Source: Fistulifera solaris (taxonomy: Eukaryota; Bacillariophyta; Bacillariophyceae; Naviculales; Stauroneidaceae). Taken from it: a stretch of DNA of 64,000 nucleotides. This document shows positions 23,342 through 33,206 of the stretch, piece by piece. The position numbers were made by a program, and so were the translations under genes. The first letter of the stretch is position 1; every line of letters starts with the position of its first letter. The stretch is from contig AP026179.1 of NCBI GenBank assembly GCA_030295235.1, positions 186,001 to 250,000 of the forward strand, in the 5' to 3' direction. Under the pieces are notes generated by a model. The model had not been told where the DNA came from. It saw only the letters and a program-made list of their open reading frames with translations, and made no database searches.

Positions 23342-23695
23342 ATGCCATCTTTTGACGTTATAGCAAGCCCTTCCAAGTCGGGACCTCTTCTCAGTTCTGT
23401 AGAGGACGCTCAAATGAAACTGGCGCAGTTGTCGCTCCAACCAACGGCTACCATTGTCTCGGCATCATCGACCGACGACGACGACGACGACGTTAGTGTC
23501 GAATCAACTTCGTCCCATTTCTCACAACGCATCGGAAAAACCGAACATAAATTGGCTGAAGAACGCGGGGAACTCGCCGATGAGCCATTGTTGAAAGAGA
23601 ATCCGCATCGATTCGTTCTATTTCCCATTCAAGATGATGAGGTACGTCGGACAAAGATCGTATAATTAATAACTTATAGAAGCAAGCAACGTACT

Positions 23696-23726
<31 letters not shown>

Positions 23727-24633
23727 ATTGCAGATCTGGCAAATGTACAAAAAAGCCGAAGCTTCTTTCTGGACGGCCGAAGAAATTGATTTGGCCAGTG
23801 ATTTGCAAGATTGGAAGAATTTGTCCAGCAACGAACGACACTTTGTGTCACACGTTTTGGCGTTCTTTGCCGCCTCGGACGGTATTGTGAATGAAAATTT
23901 GGCGCAAAACTTTTGTACCGAAATTCAATCACCAGAAGCCCGCTGTTTTTATGGATTCCAAATTGCCGTCGAAAACATTCATAGTGAGACGTACTCGTTA
24001 CTCATTGATACCTACATTCGTGACCCCAAGGAAAAAGATCATTTGTTGCGGGCCATTGATACGGTCCCGTGTGTACAAAAGAAGGCCAACTGGGCCTTGC
24101 AATGGTGTGACGCCAACCATGCTTCCTTTGCCGAACGTTGCGTCGCATTTGCGGCCGTCGAAGGCATTTTCTTTTCCGGCTCGTTCTGTGCCATTTTCTG
24201 GCTCAAGAAACGGGGTCTTATGCCCGGTCTCTGCTTTTCCAATGAATTGATCAGTCGCGACGAAGGTCTGCATTGTGATTTTGCCTGTTTGTTGTACACC
24301 AAGCTCATCAACAAGTTGTCGACGGAACGAGTGACCGAAATCATCACCAACGCGGTCGATATTGAAAAGATTTTTGTTGTTGAATCCTTACCGGTCGAAT
24401 TGATCGGTATGAACAGTACTCTTATGTGTCAGTACATTGAATTTTGTGCCGATCGATTGTTGGTCGCCTTGGGTTGTCCCCGTCATTACAATGTCCCGAA
24501 TCCGTTCGAATGGATGGTTTCGATTTCTCTTACAGGGAAAGCCAACTTTTTTGAAAAGCGGGTGAGTGATTATGCCAAATCGGGTGTCGGTGTTACAGAC
24601 AATCATTGTTTTGATCTCGATGCGGACTTTTAA
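23342..24633 (+). CDS. RNR2: Ribonucleoside-diphosphate reductase small subunit (R2)
   Basis: Two exons, 23342-23641 and 23734-24633, separated by a 92-base intron (GTACGT...TTGCAG) in phase 0; 399 residues. R2 houses the di-iron centre and tyrosyl radical that class I reductases need to make dNTPs. All metal ligands are visible: D149 (FFAASD), E180 and H183 (ENIHSETY), E243 (VEGIFFSG), E277 and H280 (RDEGLH); the radical Tyr is Y187. The C-terminus [10 protein letters not shown] is the acidic/Phe tail that docks on the large subunit. The N-terminal 80 residues are low-complexity (an Asp run at about residue 45) and not conserved. The intron's polypyrimidine tract is a long CT dinucleotide run. 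Confidence 0.97.
23700..23726 (+). repeat. CT dinucleotide microsatellite in RNR2 intron
   Basis: About 13 CT units directly before the 3' splice site (ATTGCAG at 23727-23733). It serves as the polypyrimidine tract. Confidence 0.85.
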
Positions 24634-25074
24634 AAAGGCATTCACACAATAATTAGAATCTGTTTATAGCATACTTTCGTTTTTTTTAAATTGTTTTTTC
24701 ACACGGATATTCTGTTTGTAGTTGTCTCTAGAGACTTGTGTTGACCATGTGGAGAGCGACTTCGACGCAAATTACTTGAATCTCTTTGCCTCTCTATCCA
24801 GCGAAACCGGAGTAGCTAACAAGAGACTCCTCCCTAGACGAGACTTGCGGCCATTGACGATCCGATGGTACTCTTTGTTCGAGTATCACGTCGCAGTGGT
24901 TTCGATGGATGGAAGAAAAAAAGAAAAAAGACGCGAGACGAAAAAAAAAAAAAGAGACGACGAATAAAAAAAGAGCGCCGTCGTTGTCATTCGTTATCAA
25001 TGTCTTGCATTATTTCACAAAACTCTCTCTTCCTACAGAATTAGTTATCATTTCTGGTATTTGAATAGGCTATC
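24634..25074. other. Intergenic region, RNR2 to Mpv17 copy 1
   Basis: 440 bases with A-rich runs (24918-24970). A short open frame at 24722-24967 shows no family similarity. Nothing else seen. Confidence 0.4.
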
Positions 25075-25734
25075 ATGTTGTCTTCTTTGCGTATGATTCG
25101 AATGCGACACCCACGAGTCGTCGTTACGCATCGTTCGCGATCGACCCTGTCGACTCGCCCGAATCCTACATCTTGGTTGCTGTGGTATTCGCACAAACTC
25201 GATACACATCCGATTACCACCAAGTCGATAACGAGTGCTATTATTGCCGGAATCGGAGATGGAGCGTGTCAATATGGACAACCGGATCAAAGCAGGTGGG
25301 ATGTGAATCGGACAGGTCGGTTCTTTGTCTTGGGCGGTGTCTTGGTGGGTCCCTTGATTCATCTGTGGTACGGTGTACTGGCGACTTATCTTCCCGGAAC
25401 GGCCGTAATGACTGTCATCAAGCGAGTTCTCCTCGATCAATTTGTTTTCACTCCCTTTTGTCTCCCCGCGTGGCTCGTGTCCTTATGGACCTTGGAACGG
25501 ACGGAATGGATCGGTCGTCCCGATGCCGACGCACGTCCAATGACCGAAAAATTGTACGACGAAGCTCCTGCATTGATTCAAGCCAATTGGTGTTTTTGGA
25601 TTCCCGTCATGACGGTCAACTTTGGATTCACGCCGGTGAAATATCAAGTCTTGTTTAGTAATGTCGCCTCCTTGTTGTGGAATGCTTACATGTCCTTTGC
25701 GACGAGTCGTCGGACGGTGACAGAGAAATTGTAA
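25075..25734 (+). CDS. Mpv17/PMP22-family membrane protein, copy 1
   Basis: 219 residues. The first 25 are basic and free of acidic residues (MLSSLRMIRMRHPRVVVTHRSRSTLS), consistent with a mitochondrial presequence. The Mpv17 fold follows from about residue 33: WLLWYSHKLDTHPITTKSITSAIIAGIGD, then KRVLLDQFVFTP, WCFWIPVMTVNFGFTPVKYQVLF and the closing WNAYMSFATS signature. Mpv17, PMP22 and yeast Sym1 are inner-mitochondrial or peroxisomal membrane proteins thought to form channels and to affect mtDNA upkeep. Full length. The gene 680 bases downstream is a diverged tandem copy. Confidence 0.9.
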   Translation: MLSSLRMIRMRHPRVVVTHRSRSTLSTRPNPTSWLLWYSHKLDTHPITTKSITSAIIAGIGDGACQYGQPDQSRWDVNRTGRFFVLGGVLVGPLIHLWYGVLATYLPGTAVMTVIKRVLLDQFVFTPFCLPAWLVSLWTLERTEWIGRPDADARPMTEKLYDEAPALIQANWCFWIPVMTVNFGFTPVKYQVLFSNVASLLWNAYMSFATSRRTVTEKL

Positions 25735-26412
25735 ATTATCTAGAGCTAGTAACAAGAAAGCGTAAAGAATAGTAATAATATGGCAGAGGATTACAGGTTT
25801 CGTTTCGTTCGGTTGGGTCGGTGAAGATCGTTTCGAAAAACGTTCCTAAAAACACAGTGGCGCTTTGGATCAAACCAACACACGCTGTCGCCAACTGCAC
25901 GTTGTGTCTTGATTCTCTTGAGGAGAAATGGTTTCTGTTTTTGTAAAAAGTGAAGAGAAAATGAAGTACTTTCCGTCTTCCACCCTCGCTCGATTGGCCG
26001 CAGTCGTGTTCCAGTCACGAGTATGGTGGAGCTCGACGACACACATACAAAGTAACTATACAGTAACTGAGACACGCAGACACGTCATCGTTGGTTTCCT
26101 GACGAGGATCTTCCTCGAACCTTCTGTTCTCTCGTTATTTTTATTGTGCGGTGCCAGCGCATCCTGTTTTCGTTCCTTTTTTTTTCTTCTTTTTTCGAAG
26201 ACAAGGTGTGTGTTGACGAAAATAAAGAAGAAACGAAACAAGACAATTCCATTTCCTCGTTCGTACATCTTGTTTAGTAGCTTGTTGTAGAACGGGTGTA
26301 GTAGTAGTAGCAAAAGCCATCATCAATGAAAGAGAAAGAATGAAACACGAGAACGAATCATTGCTAACTCTGTAACGAATCCTAGAATTTCAGAGAACCC
26401 AAAACAAGAAAC
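25735..26412. other. Intergenic region between Mpv17 copies
   Basis: 680 bases with T-rich tracts. Open frames on both strands at 25791-26326 are low complexity. No feature recognised. Confidence 0.4.
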
Positions 26413-27186
26413 ATGTCGTGTCATTATTTGCATCGAACGAAAACTCGTTTATCATCTCTCCGGGGTAAGAACTGGCAATTCACATCCAAACGAAATTCAT
26501 CACTTCCGGTGCATCCATTCCATCGATCATTCCATCTGTTTTCGTGGTACAGCCACCAATTGGAGAAACATCCGTTACTGACCAAATCCATCACAGCCGG
26601 TATTATTGCGGGGACTGGTGATGTGGCTTGTCAGTCCATGACGGAATCCTGCTGGAATGCGTCACGCACCAGTCGATTTGTCTTGTTGGGTAGTTTGTAT
26701 TCGGCACCTTCGCGACACTACTTTTTTCAATATTTGGCTCGTGCGTTTCCGGGCTCCTTGCCGTTCCAGGTGGCGCAACGGGTGGGAATGGAACGTGTTT
26801 TCTTTGCTCCTGCTTCACTGGCCGTGTGGTTGACTTCGCTGTGGACGTTGGAGTCCCTGATGGACGAAACAAGTGTTCCGAAAAGTCCTTTCTCCAATGT
26901 TTCGCACTATTCCGAGCAATTCACCACCACGTATCCACATTTGTTACGAACGAGTTGGTTGTGGTGGACACCGATCATGGCATTCAATTTTCGCTACATA
27001 CCCGTCCAGTATCAAGTTTTGTGGGTGAATGTGTTCAATTTGGTCTGGAATACCTATTTGTCGTATCAAACGAGTCGTCGGACTGAGAAAGTTGACCAGG
27101 ACGTGTCCAAAGATCAAAGGAACCGTATCGAAGATAGCGTGGAACAAATGGTGGAAATGCACATGATGTCCCATGCTCTTTATTAA
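26413..27186 (+). CDS. Mpv17/PMP22-family membrane protein, copy 2
   Basis: 257 residues with the same plan as the upstream copy: basic N-terminus, then LFSWYSHQLEKHPLLTKSITAGIIAGTGD, QRVGMERVFFAP, WLWWTPIMAFNFRYIPVQYQVLWVN and WNTYLSYQTSRRT. It has about 38 extra polar C-terminal residues absent from copy 1. The basic leader suggests mitochondria. Conserved blocks agree in order and spacing, but the sequences have diverged widely, so the duplication is old. Confidence 0.9.
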   Translation: MSCHYLHRTKTRLSSLRGKNWQFTSKRNSSLPVHPFHRSFHLFSWYSHQLEKHPLLTKSITAGIIAGTGDVACQSMTESCWNASRTSRFVLLGSLYSAPSRHYFFQYLARAFPGSLPFQVAQRVGMERVFFAPASLAVWLTSLWTLESLMDETSVPKSPFSNVSHYSEQFTTTYPHLLRTSWLWWTPIMAFNFRYIPVQYQVLWVNVFNLVWNTYLSYQTSRRTEKVDQDVSKDQRNRIEDSVEQMVEMHMMSHALY

Positions 27187-27498
27187 TACAAGAATCTTTT
27201 GTGTAGATATCAAAAGTTATATAGAGAATGAGTGAGTAACAATATCACGAATCGATTCCTCTATGGGATGTTTGTGCAGCAAGCACCTTTCCTGTGCCAG
27301 ACACCCTGGACTTACACACTTTCCGTTTGCTCTACTAGCTATATCGATTGAGTCCATTGGTTTCAACAACCTCCAATCAAGTTGCAAATATCGTGTCTAC
27401 AAAATGTATGCCTTGATTCGTATGAATAAAAGAATATTTCAAATCCGAAAGCTATTAAAAAAACCTTTATTCGTTCCGCAAAATTCTCTTTCTCTATG
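27187..27498. other. Convergent intergenic region
   Basis: About 310 bases between Mpv17 copy 2 and the 3' end of array fragment A. AT-rich; nothing recognised. Confidence 0.4.
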
Positions 27499-28286
27499 TT
27501 TTTGTCTTTTATCCAAAACTGTGGCATTCGGTCGGGACATGGTGATCTTGTAGCGAACAGAAGAAGAAGATAGCACTTCGTAGGCACACCCAAGAAGATC
27601 CGAGACCACAACACTGCCCTTCGGGCCTGCCGAGTAGATGCCCGCTACCAAGCAGAAGTCGCGTTCATAGTACCATGATCCATGGGAGAGTTTGTATTCT
27701 CATCATCATCTTTGTCGCCATGGGGAGACGGTTTCACAGCGTTCACGCGAAGAATGAAACGATTGGAAAAAGAACCCAACAACAGCCAACGCACAACGAT
27801 GGAGTACAAGCGACCCTTGTGCGCCATCCAGCGAGTGCCCCGGTAAGAATCTGGGACACAGTCTGGGGACATTTCTTCATCGTCAATGTCTCCATCAGCA
27901 CCACTCGAACATGTTTCATAAACAGCAATACTCATCCAACGCAAAGAATTCAACGGCAAGGAAACCTCTAGCATCCCGCCAGTTCCCTCAATTTGGTAGA
28001 CCGTGCCTACGAAGAAATCCGATTCTTCGCAATTATCAAACAGAACGAACGTTGAATGACGTCCGGTAACAAGTGTGGGTCCTTCAGCTGACGGAGCAGA
28101 GAGGCAGATGTTGTTGTGACACATTGAAGTGAATTTATAGAAAAAAGGAGAATCAGGAGGAAGAAGTTCAACTAAGAGTCGTTTTGGTGGCAGTAGTTCT
28201 AGCGGTGCAGGATCAGCAACTGTCCTAGGAAGGGCACAACCGAGAGCGAGGAGAGGCACTTTAAGGTATCGCATGTTGACAATCAT
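27499..28286 (-). pseudogene. Array family copy A: inverted 5' fragment
   Basis: The ATG at 28286 starts MIVNMRYLKVPLLALGCAL, a signal peptide nearly identical to that of copy C (MIVEMRYLKVTLLALCCAF). The first beta-sandwich domain follows: CHNNICLSAPSAEGPT, GTVYQIEGTGGMLEVSL, GTRWMAHKGRLYSIVV. The frame stops at 27645 after GTMNATSAW, but family similarity continues in another frame (VVVSDLLGCAYEV, then SSVRYKITMSRPNATV) to about 27,510. So this is the first domain plus the start of the second, broken by a frameshift and truncated. It lies on the opposite strand 6.8 kb from the array. A one-domain secreted product of 213 residues is still possible. Confidence 0.7.
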
Positions 28287-29259
28287 AATGAATGGATGAA
28301 TGAATGAATGAATGGTCTGCACGGCTGTCAAAACTTGCTCGTTAATGATAATTTTTTCAACAGGAGACCTTGTGAGCACAAACAAAATCATGTCGTCGTT
28401 CCATTCCTGTGCAAAACACGAATCAAGGTGGGAATAGCGGTCGTAGGTCGTAGGCGCGGGCCTCATTATTTTTTTGGTTCGGCTTCCGAGTGTTCCGATT
28501 TGTCTGGAAGAGAAGAAGAAGAAGTATCATGAATCATCATCATCTTTTTTTTTTTGGAAATCAGCTATCATGGCTTAAAAGTACCGGTACCTGGTATCGT
28601 ACATCGTACCTGGTATCCCAGTACAGAGTACAGTCTATTAATTAGCAAATATAATCAGCCAATCAAAATGCGTCATCCCGCCAAAAGCCCTTTCGATAGC
28701 GCCTGTACGCCATCCGGATGGGCGGTTTTCGAATGGCGAAAAAATCATCATCGTCATCATTTATTTTTTTTTGAAGCAACCTAGACTACAATGGTTGCCC
28801 AATCCTAAGATCTTCGCATCCTGCGAACAGAGAGGAGGGCATCATTATAATATTATTAGTAATTATACACCCGGACTTCCGAAAAGAAGACCAGGGTGTC
28901 GCGGCATCATTCTTATTATTATTTTGAAAACCGGCGGAAGATCCAAGACACGAAAACTCGTTTTTTCCGCTATTTTCGTTCCCGCGTGCGCGAAAACAAA
29001 AATGGAAGTGACGCGCACGCGCACGTTTTTGCGCGCACCTTTGGATGATTCAATCCTGTCAAAACAAAATAAGAGCGCTGGATGACATTTTGCGTCGATG
29101 TGCATTCTATATTCTTACAAAGTATTACGGAGTAATAATAATAATAGAATAAAAGATACTGAGACTCTACACAGAACGTCTATTGTATTGTAGTCTTCGA
29201 AACACACACACACACACACACACACTCTCTCTCTTGTTGGCTGGCTCGCTGCATCCAGA
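28287..29259. other. Divergent intergenic region
   Basis: 970 bases with GTACCGGTAC at 28581-28590, an imperfect GCGC-rich inverted repeat at about 28985-29038 and a CA/CT microsatellite at 29201-29233. No coding sequence recognised. Confidence 0.5.
29201..29233. repeat. CA/CT dinucleotide microsatellite
   Basis: About 12 CA units run into 4-5 CT units, just upstream of the Asn-rich gene. Confidence 0.9.
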
Positions 29260-29274
29260 ATGAAACAACCTCTT

Positions 29275-29318
<44 letters not shown>

Positions 29319-29844
29319 AATAAACAACAACAACAACAACAATAAGAAGAAGAAAAAGACATCATGGCAACAAATCGCTCTCAACAGCATTCGATGGACG
29401 GGTTGGTTGGATCAGATGATGGTTTGTTGTACCAGTCCGTACGAAGAAGAAGAAGAAGACTATCCTGACGATGACGGCATTCGATACGAACGTCCGGCGA
29501 ACCAACCACAGCAACGAAAGAGACCCGTATTGATCTTGGCCAGCAGTGAACACACGAAATCCACTGTACCGGATTTATCCATTTCTTTTTCGTCTTCGAC
29601 CATGTACGACGATGACGATGACGATGACGATGACGAAAAAGTGATTCAAGAGGCGCTTGCGGCTGTACGAAAACAAAAATGGTGTCGCAACTCTCGTATT
29701 TATCGAAAACACAAGGTTACGAGTGTTGAAGCTTCCCAGACACCTCCAGAAAAGCTGAATTTCATTCATTCATTCATTCATTCAATCAATCAATCAATCA
29801 CTTTGCACTTTATCTATCTTCGAACTCGAAAAATTAAAATTTAA
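29260..29844 (+). CDS. Asn-rich acidic/basic low-complexity protein, unknown
   Basis: 194 codons. MKQPLNN leads into an Asn run encoded by an AAC repeat (29275-29337) and a Lys run. A moderately complex middle follows (WQQIALNSIRWTGWLDQMMVCC, RKRPVLILASSEHTK, PDLSISFSSS), then an Asp tract (GAC/GAT repeat near 29610) and a basic segment (KVIQEALAAVRKQKW). The last 40 codons pass through ATTC/AATC repeats (29761-29797) and look non-coding, so the true end may be earlier or an intron may be missed. The middle is the only reason to think it codes. No family recognised. Confidence 0.45.
29275..29337 (+). repeat. AAC trinucleotide repeat
   Basis: About 20 AAC units with one interruption, coding for Asn in the gene at 29260. 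Confidence 0.9.
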
Positions 29845-29916
29845 AAAGCATATTCCGTTTTTTTTAATATATGTTTTCGTTTATTTTTCTTCTATTACGC
29901 TTTTTTTCCCATTCCA

Positions 29917-31166
29917 TCAAACATCTTCTACCAGACACGCCGCATGAGACCAACCCGCACTCACTTGTGTCACCTTCTTTCCATCCAAGGCTTCTACCCA
30001 AACCGCTTGATCGGCGCGTCCTACACTGCCCAATCCCAATACACCCCGTTTACTTGTCAATGTCTGTCCTTGTCCAAAACTGTACAATTTTCCGTCCTCA
30101 TCTACCGCCAAGGTATAATCTTGTCCACACGCCACATCCACAATGCGGGTATGCAACAACGAATCCATGCGGACGGGTTCTAAATAGAGCGACATGCCCC
30201 AATAAAACAATTCACCACTTTCGGTCACACACGCCGCGTGGGAATGTCCCGCAGCCATTTTCACCACACGGCGTCCCAACAATTCATCCGCTTGAATGGG
30301 TTCCGGGACACTTTGCATGGCGTACATGTCGACGGCCAATCCAAAACCGAGACCCAATTGTCCCTTGTGATTGCGTCCCCACGCGTACAGGACACCATCC
30401 TCCATCAAGGCCAAGGTAAAGCCTTTACCACCGGCAATGGCCACGATACCTTGTGTTAACAATTCGACTGGTTCCAAATACAGTTGATCGTTCGTTTCCA
30501 AATTCCCCAACCGACCATAACTACCGGCACCACACGACAAAACTTCTCCTTCGGTCGTCAAGACGGTCGTATGATATTCACTCATTTGCACTTGTTGAAC
30601 ATAACAACCATCTTCCACCAACGAATCAACGCGTTGAAATGTCGTACAGGAATCACCTTCCCCTTGTCCTAAAAATCCCGTCCCGGACGATAAAGAACTG
30701 CCCATACCAGCCGTATACAAATCACCCTCCATCGTAATTACGCCCGCCGTATGGACACCCAACGAAATGCTTTGTACCGGCGGCAACGACAATGCGGTGA
30801 ATTTGGGGACCGGTCGACTATGTCCAACACCCAATTGTCCAAATTTGTTCTCACCCGCCACCAAACATGTGCCATTGTGCAATACAATGGCCGTATCGGT
30901 TGGACCACAGACGACTTGATGAATCATCATTTCGGAAAAAGAATAATGTTAGCGCTCGTCGTAGTATCCACTTGAAGATGCTCTTCCCAATTGTCGACAC
31001 GCGTCGGAATATCGAGTACTTTTTCATCTTGTCGATCTTTGGGTTTACAAAGGGAACCATTGTGATCGGTTCCCCACATATAAAGCGACGGTGCGGGTTG
31101 GTGCGTCGTCGTCGCAACAAAACGACGCTGCGATAGACGTCGAATGAAAGCGTTGTTTCGCATCAT
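29917..31166 (-). CDS. RCC1-repeat protein, probably mitochondrial (RCC1L-like)
   Basis: RCC1 propeller of about 415 residues. The start at 31166 (MMRNNAFIRRLSQRRFVATTT) gives an Arg-rich, acid-free leader typical of mitochondrial presequences. Repeats follow: LYMWGTDHNGSL, CLVAGENKFGQLGVG, VLSCGAGSYGRLGN, LYAWGRNHKGQLGLG and LYSFGQGQTLTSKRGVLGLG, each before a VxCG/AxGxxH-type strand. RCC1L (WBSCR16) is the mitochondrial member in animals, with roles in mitoribosome assembly and GTPase regulation; that assignment is inferred from the leader. The frame breaks at 30930-30932: one more A in the A3 run (minus strand) would join FPK directly to MMIHQVVCG, and no suitable intron was found. Confidence 0.8.
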
Positions 31167-32459
31167 TTCTTTTCTTTTGGCCAAGGAAGGAAGGAAGGAA
31201 GGAAGGAAGGAAGGTTGAAATAGAGAATACTTTGTAAAGAAAATAACAGAAGAAGAATGAAGCAATGAAAGAGAAGCGCCGAAACAATGAAGTTCTGAAG
31301 GACAAACAACAGGGTAATAATTGTGAGGATACATCGTGAAAAATCTGTTCCATTCTCTTATTTTTACGGGTCGATGCAAGACGTTGTGAAGGGGCACGAC
31401 GACGAACTGCGGAAGACCACAACAATAAAAAGGTGCTACTTGTAGTAGTCAAAATATCATCACGGAGAATTTTAGAGAGAGAGAGAGAGGCCCGGCTCAA
31501 TGGCTTCTGGTTCATGGAACGCAAATGCGTAGGGGCGTCTCTCTCAAATAATTAGAATATATTATCGCAATGCAATCGAATGACAGCCCCCTTGCTCACC
31601 ACACCAGTGACCTGGCAATCCGGCCTAGACAGCGTCTAAGCCAGATAGCATGTCGGTTCTGCCATAGGGATAGAAAATAAGTACGATAAACTTTCCATTT
31701 TTTATTTTTATCGCAATGCAATCCACCCTAATAACCCAGTTCATGACCGAAATCCAGTCTCGAGAGGTAAACAACAAACGATGGGCGCGGCAAACAAATA
31801 ATCATCAAAATGCCCCAAAAAACGCCAATATAACGGACGGACTATCCAACAATAGCAGCAAAATTCATAACGTGAGTACCGGTACCAGTACTTCCAAATA
31901 CTCCCAGTATAGACGAAACCGAAGAAACGATCGTTATTACTATAGCCTTTCAGGTCGCCACGACTGGATTTCAGTCATTCATGAGCTCAATCGTTTTTGT
32001 TTCCCACAACAGTCCATACTAATAAAGTGTTCGTTATCCATCATTTCATTATTTTTATTTTCATTCGTCGGGTTTATACTCTGGCAATAATAAATACACC
32101 GGCTTCTGACAAAAACAATAAACGTCGAAAACGGCACTGGATCGTACAGATGAAAAAGTACTCTAGAGAGTCACAGAGTGTAGAGGGAATACAACCATGA
32201 CTAGAGATTGTGGTCATGAAAATGACGTAATTCAATGGTTGCCTAAAAAATGACACTCGGAAAAATAACCCAAACAACACGTTCATTTCATATTATTCAA
32301 TCATAGAATGGACAGTCTTTCTCTCCGAAATTTGCTAGTAAGTATCCCTTCGTCTTGAAGAGGATTTTTCTTCAAACGTTACGCTACTGCTGTACGAGAC
32401 AGACTCTTTCGACCGGCCTGTCGACCTTCGGAACAAAAAAAATAGCAATCCTACTAGCG
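31167..32459. other. Divergent intergenic region, RCC1 to ShKT gene
   Basis: 1.29 kb. It contains a GGAA repeat (31183-31214) in the RCC1 5' leader and GTACCGGTAC at 31876-31885. An open frame at 31716-32090 runs straight through the palindrome and is low complexity, so it is not called. Confidence 0.5.
31183..31214. repeat. GGAA tetranucleotide repeat
   Basis: About 8 GGAA units, 17 bases upstream of the RCC1-gene ATG on the minus strand (CCTT on that strand). Confidence 0.9.
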
Positions 32460-33146
32460 ATGATGATGAGAAGATCATTCGTATCCTTCAGCGTTCTTTC
32501 GTGCCTATTGTCTCTTTTATTACTACTACGAGTATCGCCATACGCTGTCGCCGCGGTAGTATCAGAGACTCCACATCATCCGAAAGAAGAAGCAGAAGAA
32601 GAATTCATTGTCTCGGACGCGAGCACGAATGTTCGGCGTCAGCTGCGTTATACGACTTGTATGGATTTACGAGAGGCCTGTCCCCAATGGGCCGCACAAG
32701 GCGAATGTTACACGAATCCTGCCTATATGGGACCCCATTGTCCCGTCTCGTGTCACACATGTCCCATCGTACAACCCCGAACGACCACCACGCCCTTCTC
32801 TAAAGTGATTCCCCGCACTCTTCGAGCGAGTGGATGGGAATTTCCCGATGCCGTTGGACGAGATTGGGGGGTCCCCCAAATCATTTACAATCGAGAATAC
32901 CGGGATGCCATGATAACACGCATCGAACAAGTGCGACACAGTGCAATACTGTTGGAGAATGTCCACACTTGTCGCAATTACAATGTCAATTGCACCTTAT
33001 GGGCGGTACAAGGGGAGTGTGAAGCCAATCCGGATTATATGAAACAATATTGTGCACCCGTTTGCTGGGCGTGTGAACGAATCCGTAACGAAAACGAAGA
33101 AAAAGAAGTAACGGGGTTGTTGATGGAAACAAAACCGAATTCGTGA
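32460..33146 (+). CDS. Secreted protein with two ShKT domains
   Basis: 228 residues from the ATG at 32460 (MMMRRSFVSF). A long hydrophobic leader (VLSCLLSLLLLLRVSPYAVAA) is a clear signal peptide. Two six-Cys ShKT modules follow: residues about 68-102 (CMDLREACPQWAAQGECYTN...CHTC) and about 172-206 (CRNYNVNCTLWAVQGECEAN...CWAC). A polar linker separates them. ShKT is a small disulphide fold named after a sea-anemone peptide, but in algae and plants it usually sits next to prolyl 4-hydroxylases or other extracellular enzymes, so a toxin role should not be assumed. No enzyme domain is present here. It is convergent with cyclin H, with 60 bases between stops. Confidence 0.85.
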   Translation: MMMRRSFVSFSVLSCLLSLLLLLRVSPYAVAAVVSETPHHPKEEAEEEFIVSDASTNVRRQLRYTTCMDLREACPQWAAQGECYTNPAYMGPHCPVSCHTCPIVQPRTTTTPFSKVIPRTLRASGWEFPDAVGRDWGVPQIIYNREYRDAMITRIEQVRHSAILLENVHTCRNYNVNCTLWAVQGECEANPDYMKQYCAPVCWACERIRNENEEKEVTGLLMETKPNS

Positions 33147-33206
33147 AAAAATGTAGAATGTAGAATATATAAGACGAGAAAAATTTGCGTTTTCATTACA
33201 TGCATT

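Noticed and set aside
29275-29337. AAC repeat as a possible CRISPR or tandem-gene signal
   Set aside because: Simple trinucleotide microsatellite without spacers.
30910-31000. Short GT-AG intron joining the RCC1 exons
   Set aside because: Candidate borders either keep the wrong phase or delete conserved strand sequence; a one-base indel explains the join better.
31716-32090. 124-codon plus-strand open frame between RCC1 and the ShKT gene
   Set aside because: It runs through the GTACCGGTAC palindrome, is low complexity and shows no family similarity; likely promoter DNA.
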